Assembly: GCA_031257675.1 (NCBI GenBank)
Contig: JAIROG010000079.1
Location: forward strand, 1-42,179
Direction: 5' to 3'
DNA: 42,179 nt
Origin: Treponema sp.
GTDB lineage: Bacteria; Spirochaetota; Spirochaetia; Treponematales; Breznakiellaceae
Shown here piece by piece: positions 37,056 to 42,179 of this stretch (position 1 is the first letter of the stretch; each line of letters starts with the position of its first letter). The notes beneath the pieces were generated by a model. That model saw only the letters and a list, made by a program, of their open reading frames with translations, made no database searches and was not told the DNA's origin. The translations under genes and the position numbers were made by a program.

Positions 37056-38420
37056 TCACCCTTCGGCAAGCACGTTCTTGCTCTCCCAGCATCCGCGCCG
37101 CCATCGCCATGCGTAAAACGCGCCGCGTACGCACCAGTCCGCCGTCATGGCGATCCATACGCCGGACGGACCCATTCCCAGCGGGTAGGCGAGAAGATAC
37201 GCGGCGCTGACGCGGACAGCCCACATGGAGATTGCCGCGATGATCATGACAAAACGGGCGTCTCCCGCGGCGCGCAAGGCGTTTGGCAAGGTGAAACTCA
37301 GAGGCCACGATACAGGCGACATGACGCAACTTATCCATAGAAACACTTTCGCCAGTTCCTTCGCTTCACCGCTGAGGTTGAATATATTCAGGAGGGGATT
37401 CATCAAAATGACGATTGCGGCGCTCAGCGCCAACATCATGTAGCGGGTGATCCGCATCAGTCTTTTCGTGTAGCGCCGGACGCCGCTAAAGTCTTTCGCG
37501 CCCATACATTGCCCCACAATGGTCATCATGCCTATACCGGTGGCGCCGCCGGGCATGAAAATGAAGGCGCTGATGGATCCGCTGATCGCATTGGCGGCGA
37601 TAGTTGCAGTGCCGAATGTCGTAAAAATACGAGACACGAGAATCTTCCCGATTTGAAACATGGAGCTTTCCACGCCGCTTGGGACGCCCACCTTCAAAAT
37701 GCTGTGGATGACGCCGCCGTTAAGCCTGACGGTGAATAAGCCCGCAAGGGAAATAGGGCTATACTTGTCAGACACGAGCATCGCCGTTAGAACAAAAGCG
37801 GCGGTTGCGCGGCTCGCCATCGTAGCCAGACCCGCGCCGAGCACGCCCAGATGAAAGCCAAAAATCAAGACGGCGTTGCCGGCTATATTGAGGATGTTGA
37901 CGAGCAAGGAAATCAGCATGGAAATTCTGCTGTTTCCCATGCTCCGGTACAGAGAAGCTGCGGCATTGTAAATCGCAAGAAACGGATAACTTGCCGCACT
38001 CAAAATAAAATACGTTTTCGCGGCTTCCATGACATCTATTTCGATGCGTCCGTAAACAAGACGCAATATGGGACCGCATAATGCCAAAGTAAAAAGCATG
38101 ACCGCCAATGACACGGCCGCCGTTGTGTACATCAACTGGCGGGCGGCGGCGCGCGCCAGTTTCGTGTTCCGTCTGCCGATATACTGGCTGACCACCACGC
38201 TGCCGCCTGTCGCAAGCGCGCCAAACGCAATGACCAGCAACATGTTGATGGAATCCACCAGAGACACGCCTGACACCGCGTGTTCCCCGACGCTCGCCAC
38301 CATGACCGTATCCGCCATGCCGATAGTAATCGTGAGAATCTGTTCCATTATTAGGGGAAAAAGAAGCCGCCACAGATCCCGTCCTTTCCACTGTTCAGCT
38401 ATTGTGTTGTTGATTTCCAA
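37056..38420 (-). CDS. MATE-family efflux protein
   Basis: The 454-residue protein has about 12 predicted transmembrane segments and the MATE two-bundle pattern: LLFPLIMEQILTITIGMADT, SGVSLVDSINMLLVIAFGAL and a second half starting near LKVGVPSGVESSMFQIGKIL. It exports cationic compounds or small metabolites by Na+ or H+ exchange; the substrate is not predictable. The start is a TTG at 38420, with AAGG upstream and a TATACT box at 38441-38446 on the minus strand; no ATG is available before residue 25. Confidence 0.88.
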   Translation of the reverse strand: MEINNTIAEQWKGRDLWRLLFPLIMEQILTITIGMADTVMVASVGEHAVSGVSLVDSINMLLVIAFGALATGGSVVVSQYIGRRNTKLARAAARQLMYTTAAVSLAVMLFTLALCGPILRLVYGRIEIDVMEAAKTYFILSAASYPFLAIYNAAASLYRSMGNSRISMLISLLVNILNIAGNAVLIFGFHLGVLGAGLATMASRATAAFVLTAMLVSDKYSPISLAGLFTVRLNGGVIHSILKVGVPSGVESSMFQIGKILVSRIFTTFGTATIAANAISGSISAFIFMPGGATGIGMMTIVGQCMGAKDFSGVRRYTKRLMRITRYMMLALSAAIVILMNPLLNIFNLSGEAKELAKVFLWISCVMSPVSWPLSFTLPNALRAAGDARFVMIIAAISMWAVRVSAAYLLAYPLGMGPSGVWIAMTADWCVRGAFYAWRWRRGCWESKNVLAEG

Positions 38421-38559
38421 TTAGATTTGCCTTGATTGCCAGTATAGCGCATTGCGCGGGATTAGTGAATAGCCGCAACGCGGAACGAGACTTCGTTCAA
38501 ACCAGCTTGCTGGTATTGACAATAATGTGCCGGAGCGACGCGTGGAAATGTTCTCCAGT

Positions 38560-38840
38560 TTAACCGGGTCGCGTTCCCCTGCATAGCGGGAGCGCGGAAT
38601 GACCTAGGCAAAACCGTAGAACGAGCCGCCTGCTGGCGGCGAACATACGGTCAAGTTTGTCATAGCGGGTATGAATCCCCCGAAACGTCTTGAGACGCCG
38701 GAAAAACCGCTCAATCTCATTCAGCCGTTTATACAGATATTTATCATACTTCCACCCGGCGGCGCCGCAGGGTTAAACCTTAATTCCCGCGCCGCAAACC
38801 GGGCGTCGTAGCCTTTCATAAGCCCGATCCGTCACCAGCT
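38560..38840 (-). pseudogene. IS5-family transposase C-terminal remnant
   Basis: On the minus strand: LVTDRAYERLRRPVCGAGIK, an in-frame stop, then WKYDKYLYKRLNEIERFFRR and LKTFRGIHTRYDKLDRMFAA. This is the C-terminal DDE region of IS5-type transposases (Y-D-K...R-N-x-I-E-R-F-F-x-R-L-K...R-Y-D-K). The N-terminal two thirds are missing and one internal TAA is present. Its 3' end is repeated at 41640-41735. A degenerate IS5 group may be the source of the nearby MITE-like elements. Confidence 0.75.
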
Positions 38841-39087
38841 TGCCGTATAATCGGTTTTCCAGCGGACATCCCCGCGCTTCCCGCCGTTATCGCATGTATC
38901 TTTATTTAGCCCGGCGGCTCAGCCTAGATTGCGCGCCAATCCCCGAAGGATTTAGGCGGACTCCGCCACTTGCAGCCGCTCTCACACCGGCAAATGGGAG
39001 CGTTGGGCAGTTCGCGGCTTGCTGTTTTTACATGCCCGCGCCGTTCGGACGGCAGCGGCGTTGTTTTTCGCTAAATTCCACACTTAT

Positions 39088-39453
39088 TTATCTATCGCCA
39101 AGCCTCATTTCTTTAGTGTGAACACATCCTAACGCTTTAAAGGATATATCCAACGGATCCTGTCTATTTTCAAACGCGCATACTGTCACAACAAAATGAC
39201 TGAATAGTAATTGCCGGCAATTTTCATCTTGCAACAATATTTGATTCCCCCATATTGAGACAATTTCATTGTACTGCGCAATTGTTTTTAACAAAAAACC
39301 ACCGGAACCATCATATTCAAAATCAAGCGCGCTATTGACAATATCTGGCTGTACTCTGTTTGCATTTTCAGCTTTTACCCATGTGTAAAAACGCATTGGA
39401 ACCGCCGGCGAAATCCCTGTTTCTTGCGCAAATAACTTTGCGGATTCATTCAT
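39088..39453 (-). CDS. Hypothetical protein, possibly a fragment
   Basis: The product of about 121 residues starts MNESAKLFAQETGISPAVPM and contains YNEIVSIWGNQILLQDENCR. It is strand/helix mixed, has no signal and no recognised family. It abuts a methyltransferase remnant on the other strand (39458 on), so it may itself be truncated by the rearrangement. The TTG-extended start at 39483 is less likely. Confidence 0.35.
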   Translation of the reverse strand: MNESAKLFAQETGISPAVPMRFYTWVKAENANRVQPDIVNSALDFEYDGSGGFLLKTIAQYNEIVSIWGNQILLQDENCRQLLFSHFVVTVCAFENRQDPLDISFKALGCVHTKEMRLGDR

Positions 39454-39457
39454 AGGC

Positions 39458-39787
39458 TTGGTGAAAACACAGGCGATAAACAAATTTTATGGCTTCTATG
39501 CCTGCGATCCGGCCCATAATAATTTGCGGAATTACAAAGGCCGCTCTTTTGAATTTGAACGCATAACGGAAGATTTGTTTAAGGCCGTCAAAGAGGGCGG
39601 CGTTGTAGTTTGGGTCGTGGGCGATAAAATCAACGGCGGCGGAAGTCCAGCAGGTTTTCGTCAGGGCATTTATTTTCAGGAAATAGGTTTTAATACGCAA
39701 GATGCAATGATATATGACAAGAAAAACACTCTCTTTACGCGTTTCAGCGCTTATGCCGACTTTTATGAAAAAAAACAATGCCAATGA
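39458..39787 (+). pseudogene. DNA methyltransferase fragment (DNA methylase N4/N6 type)
   Basis: The fragment reads ACDPAHNNLRNYKGRSFEFE, then VVVWVVGDKINGGGSPAGFR, as in restriction-modification methylases that continue from the TSPPYDNLRNY motif into V-x-V-W-V-V-G-D. The SPPY catalytic motif is DPAH here and the N-terminal half is missing. The frame ends at KKQCQ, so it is inactive. It is the left piece of a decayed restriction-modification stretch. Confidence 0.65.
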
Positions 39788-39819
39788 CATTAAAAACCCT
39801 TTTGAAAAAGAAGTTAAGG

Positions 39820-40092
39820 CTATTTTAAGCAAAACACAAAGAGAAGTTGTTTTCTCAAGCCCCCTATACATCTTATATCAACTACGGGGGAGTTTCGATT
39901 CTGTTCGAATCCATTGGAAATATAAATGATAAGCCTATCAATATTCTGACTGATTTATCAGCGCGGGATGTCATTGATAATGTTACACAACCGCAATCCC
40001 TATTAAAAATGTACGAAGTTTTTAAGGAAACAACTGTTTTGACTCTTGATAAACTTCATGCAAAATTTATATTAGAGTTGTTCAATAACTGA
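39820..40092 (+). pseudogene. PLD-like nuclease fragment, cut by a MITE-like repeat
   Basis: From a frameshifted start near 39820, one frame encodes YTSYINYGGVSILFESIGNI and INILTDLSARDVIDNVTQPQ, then LLKMYEVFKETTVLTLDKLH and AKFI before the repeat. LHAK is the start of the HKD motif in phospholipase D-like nucleases, where relatives read L-T-D-L-S...L-H-A-K. The MITE copy at 40075 cuts the gene inside this motif. It may have been the endonuclease partner of the methyltransferase fragment just upstream. Confidence 0.6.
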
Positions 40093-40163
40093 AGTTATTG
40101 AACAACTTCCGCTAAAAAACGGGCAGATTTGTGAGACAACCAACCGGGTTGTTGAACAAGTCC
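40075..40163. repeat. MITE-like repeat, full-length copy 3 (89 bp)
   Basis: Same length and nearly the same sequence as 12352-12440, including the internal hairpin GTTGTTCAATAAC / GTTATTGAACAAC. It interrupts a PLD-like coding region, showing that it is mobile. The left flank ATATT resembles that of copy 4 (42020). Confidence 0.9.
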
Positions 40164-40282
40164 ATTGTCGTGGAATTTTTTTTAATTTGATTAATCGGCG
40201 GCGGCGCCTGTTGGATTGTTCCTAGAACGGACGTGGAAGAAATTGACGTGACAAAAACTGGCGATACGTTTGATTTTAAAAT

Positions 40283-40400
40283 GGGGTTTAATACCCCGCC
40301 CCTTGGGGCGGTTAAAACCGGGGGCGCGGGGGATTTGTTCCCCCGCATACGCAAAGATTTCAAGGAGAAATCTTCAATACCCCGCCGCTCTGCGGCGGGG
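40283..40400. repeat. Four-hairpin structured repeat, copy A
   Basis: Consecutive hairpins: CCCCGCCCC-TTG-GGGCGG type; GGGGGATTTGTTCCCCC; AAGATTTC...GAAATCTT; and CCCCGCCGC-TCT-GCGGCGGGG. A related 133-bp copy lies at 41371-41503 and a partial one at 42074-42108. The stems differ in sequence but stay paired between copies. It runs into the endonuclease VII fragment, giving it a spurious N-terminus. Confidence 0.75.
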
Positions 40401-40415
40401 ATTTTTTATTTTAAA

Positions 40416-40798
40416 ATTTGCGATGTTTGCCACTGCCTAAAGCCTACGAAAAATTTCACCGGAAACCAAAACAATTTGCACGGTATAATCAGAAGTCAAA
40501 CATGCCGGAAATGCGGAACGTCCATTGATAAACGCGCCCGAAAAACCAAGCGAGCCAGACAGATGGAAAAACAAAACCAAAAAAAGGCGATCCATTTTTA
40601 TGTCGTATTTGCAGAAAACGATCTATTGCTGGAGTAACCGCCAAGATTGCCGCAGACCATGACCGTCATACCGGCAATATACGCGGATTTATTTGTGATA
40701 GTTGCAACGCCGGATTAGGAGGATTAAAAAACGGCGAGAATTATTTGATGAACGCCGTAAATTATAACAAGGAACACGATGCATTGGTTAATCATTAA
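40416..40798 (+). pseudogene. Endonuclease VII-type HNH nuclease, frameshifted
   Basis: The first frame gives ICDVCHCLKPTKNFTGNQNN and QTCRKCG; after an A7 run near 40578 a shifted frame gives FLCRICRKRSIAGVTAKIAA, DHDRHTGNIRGFICDSCNAG and LGGLKNGENYLMNAVNY to a TAA at 40796-40798. The C-x-x-C plus DHD-x-x-TG-x-x-RG-x-x-C-x-x-CN-x-x-LG pattern is the recombination endonuclease VII (T4 gp49-like) fold. A single frameshift separates the halves, so the gene may be recently inactivated. Confidence 0.6.
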
Positions 40799-40815
40799 TT
40801 AATTATGTTATGTTT

Positions 40816-41073
40816 CTATAATCTTCCGGACAGTTTAGGGGGTATGGCGCATACAGCCGGAATGTTATGCGAAGTTGCGCGCGCTTTTACATATTCATCA
40901 GCCTTTTTTGCCAATTTTTCAACAGTCATATCTTCAAACAAATTTTCTTGCCATTTGGCGCAATCAAATGGCTCTCTTTGAATTAACATTATAAAACGCC
41001 CGGCATCCGCCACGCCTAAATGTTTTGATAATATTTTCATGCCTTCATTCTTTATTAATGTTACTGTATCCAC
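40816..41073 (-). CDS. Small hypothetical protein (antitoxin-like size)
   Basis: The 85-residue protein starts with GTG at 41073 and contains LIKNEGMKILSKHLGVADAG, then FEDMTVEKLAKKADEYVKA. It is helical and acidic, the size of orphan antitoxin-type proteins common in Treponema genomes, but no partner toxin is visible. The final 20 or so residues (NIPAVCAIPPKLSGRL) overlap an attC-like site, as seen for cassette genes that run into their attC. Function unknown. Confidence 0.5.
   Translation of the reverse strand: MDTVTLIKNEGMKILSKHLGVADAGRFIMLIQREPFDCAKWQENLFEDMTVEKLAKKADEYVKARATSHNIPAVCAIPPKLSGRL
40847..40870. other. Integron attC-like half site (L'-spacer-R')
   Basis: GCGCATAC, spacer AGCCGGAAT, then GTTATGC. 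It is the inverse complement of GCATAAC-x9-GTATGCG, which occurs at 41555-41577. It overlaps the 3' end of the small minus-strand gene. Confidence 0.4.
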
Positions 41074-41370
41074 TATAATACAATATTATCAATAATCTTA
41101 TTTGTCAATTTATCGCCGGTTGTTACATAATATTTGCATTCAGCCTCAATGTCACATGCCATTATGGACCGAAGCTTTTATTTTGACTTTTTGCCTTTAT
41201 ATTTGTTTTGCCAATATTACATTGTTTTTCAGAATATTGTATATTAACTTTTGCGACATTTTTCTATTTTTGTATTTGAGTTTTGCTGTTTTCAAATGGA
41301 TTAGAATAAATTCTATTGGGTCTATCATACTATTTTCTATATTTCAGCGCCTTATTTGTTTATTTTTATT

Positions 41371-41503
41371 TGGGGCGTAGCCCCTTTGGTTTAATACCCC
41401 GCAGCTTGCTGCGGAAAACTGGGGGCGTGGGGGATTTGTTCCCCCACCATACGAAAAGATTTCAAACTGCAATCTTTGATACCCAGGAGCTTGCTCCTGG
41501 GTT
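41371..41503. repeat. Four-hairpin structured repeat, copy B
   Basis: Same order of hairpins as 40283-40400: CCGCAGCTTGCTGCGG, GGGGGATTTGTTCCCCC, AAGATTTC...AATCTT, CCCAGGAGCTTGCTCCTGGG. The outer stems differ by compensatory changes from copy A. Upstream AT-rich sequence (41102-41370) has one long frame but no ribosome site, no codon bias and no recognised product; I see no gene there. Confidence 0.7.
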
Positions 41504-41554
41504 CTTCATTTTGTGTATGAATTTTTATACCTTTTACCAATTTAACGCAATTGC

Positions 41555-41577
41555 GCATAACGTTCCGGCTGTATGCG
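41555..41577 (+). other. Integron attC-like half site (R''-spacer-L'')
   Basis: GCATAAC, spacer GTTCCGGCT, GTATGCG. It may pair with the L'-R' site at 41744-41764 as the two ends of one attC enlarged by an IS fragment. Confidence 0.4.
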
Positions 41578-41639
41578 ATCCGGACAACCGGCGGCGTATA
41601 CGCCGGCGTCGTTCGGCAGGAACGCGAACATGGCCGCCA

Positions 41640-41735
41640 AAATGTGGGTGGAGGCTGGCGTGGGAATGGAGCGTTCCCCAGCTACGCTGGGGCGCGGAAT
41701 GCCCTAGCCAAAACGTAGCGCCTCGCCGCCTACTG
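41640..41735 (-). pseudogene. IS5-type transposase 3'-end fragment
   Basis: On the minus strand the sequence aligns with the last 100 bases of the remnant at 38560 (shared CATTCCGCGC and CATT(T/C)CCACGC stretches, with a deletion of about 20 bases). It keeps no reading frame of its own. Confidence 0.55.
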
Positions 41736-41743
41736 GCGGCGAG

Positions 41744-41764
41744 GCGCTAACAGCCATGTTAGGC
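41744..41764 (+). other. Integron attC-like half site (L'-spacer-R')
   Basis: GCGCTAAC, 6-base spacer AGCCAT, GTTAGGC: classical L'-spacer-R' layout. The reverse complement matches the first half of the site at 2678-2738. Confidence 0.45.
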
Positions 41765-41860
41765 GAAGCGCGCTTTGCTTTTTAATATCTACTTTTTTCT
41801 TCACCATTTTTGCAGAACCTGTTAATACTTTTACTTCAGAAATAGATTCAATTGCTAAAT

Positions 41861-42019
41861 TAATTGCTGTTAGCCGGGCATGCCCCCTCCAATGCCGCCA
41901 TTTTTTCTTTGTTTTCATACGGAGCCATAATTATCAAAGGATCGAATGAATTGCCGTTTCTAATATACCCGGAAAGTTCTAAAAAATTATCGTTTTTAAC
42001 GCCGGACATTTCTATATTA
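41861..42019 (-). pseudogene. Gene fragment bounded by MITE copy 4
   Basis: An AT-rich minus-strand frame: MSGVKNDNFLELSGYIRNGN, then MAPYENKEKMAALEGACPAN, ending in TAA near 41870. It has no ribosome site, and its upstream side is the MITE-like repeat at 42020-42057. The family is not recognised. Confidence 0.35.
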
Positions 42020-42057
42020 GAGTTGTTCAATAACCAACCGGGTTGTTGAACAAGTCC
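42020..42057. repeat. MITE-like repeat, minimal copy 4 (38 bp)
   Basis: GAGTTGTTCAATAAC fused directly to CAACCGGGTTGTTGAACAAGTCC. It is the two ends of the 89-bp repeat with its middle deleted, forming a near-perfect hairpin. Confidence 0.75.
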
Positions 42058-42073
42058 ATTATTTTTAATCTCT

Positions 42074-42108
42074 TGGGGTTTAATTCTCCGCCCTTTAGGG
42101 CGGTTAAA
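42074..42108. repeat. Four-hairpin repeat, partial copy C
   Basis: GGGGTTTAATTCTCCGCCCTTTAGGGCGGTTAAATTT-type sequence: only the first hairpin of the repeat, again with a different stem. Confidence 0.5.
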
Positions 42109-42179
42109 TTTTCATCAAAGAAAGATAGACTGGAGGGATGAGAGAATTTATACACAAAGCGCACAATGTTTCAGTAATA

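Noticed and set aside
41102-41380. Long hydrophobic frame of 92 codons in AT-rich DNA
   Set aside because: No ribosome site, and the composition alone explains the hydrophobic residues.
40283-41503. CRISPR array
   Set aside because: The copies are about 1 kb apart, not evenly spaced, and no spacer-like units occur.

Overview
The window looks like a chromosomal segment of a spirochaete, most likely a Treponema-like, host-associated anaerobe. The main clues are a FliG-1-type flagellar switch paralogue that lacks the usual EHPQ motif, a fused PII / DUF1538 membrane pair, a M16C presequence-protease-type peptidase, a PaaK-ACT pair, a large TPR protein, and several small conserved-looking proteins of unknown function. 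Coding regions are mostly GC-balanced with many GCG/CGC-rich runs. A few insertions are clearly AT-rich.

Layout. 1-1.7 kb: remnants of a conjugation-type (VirB4-like plus membrane protein) module broken by frameshifts and an in-frame TGA. 1.8-2.7 kb: an AT-rich M55 D-aminopeptidase gene lying between two integron attC-like half sites and two matching hairpins. 2.9-5.3 kb: a two-domain PII-like protein coupled to a DUF1538 (UmpAB-type) membrane protein. 5.3-14.2 kb: a minus-strand housekeeping block (M16 peptidase, fliG paralogue, purD-leuB, tRNA-Cys, rbfA, lipid kinase). 14.2-18.2 kb: a decayed partial duplicate of putP followed by intact putP, then paaK and an ACT-domain gene. 18.5-21.3 kb: glgA, NUDIX and DinB genes. 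21.3-22.1 kb: gene and transposase debris. 22.1-27.1 kb: a HAD phosphatase divergent from gyrB, then a large lipoprotein gene that runs into a 16-C tract. 27.1-30.6 kb: TPR protein, rsmD, a small unknown gene, nudC and tRNA-Met. 30.8-32.4 kb: a CapD/FlaA1-type sugar-nucleotide dehydratase, followed by decayed sequence. 33.4-38.4 kb: MBL hydrolase, pentapeptide-repeat protein, metA, HtrA and MATE. 38.5-42.2 kb: an accessory graveyard of IS5-type transposase ends, DNA methyltransferase, PLD-like nuclease and endonuclease-VII fragments, attC-like sites and repeats.

How it works together. The core genes serve purine, leucine and methionine biosynthesis, glycogen synthesis, translation, ribosome maturation, DNA topology and envelope quality control. 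The PII-DUF1538 pair is probably a nitrogen- or energy-sensed transport system. Accessory DNA is concentrated at both ends and is mostly decayed.

The signals most worth follow-up are: a roughly 120-bp repeat of four hairpins whose stems change in a compensatory way between copies; an 89-bp MITE-like element with shorter derivatives (four copies); integron-like attC half sites around the M55 gene and in the right-hand region; a 16-C tract that sets the C-terminus of a lipoprotein; and a set of genes (fliG paralogue, leuB, gyrB, metA, lipid kinase) whose predicted -10 boxes lie only 3-10 bases from the start codon, suggesting leaderless mRNAs. No intact, clearly novel multi-gene system could be proven from sequence alone.
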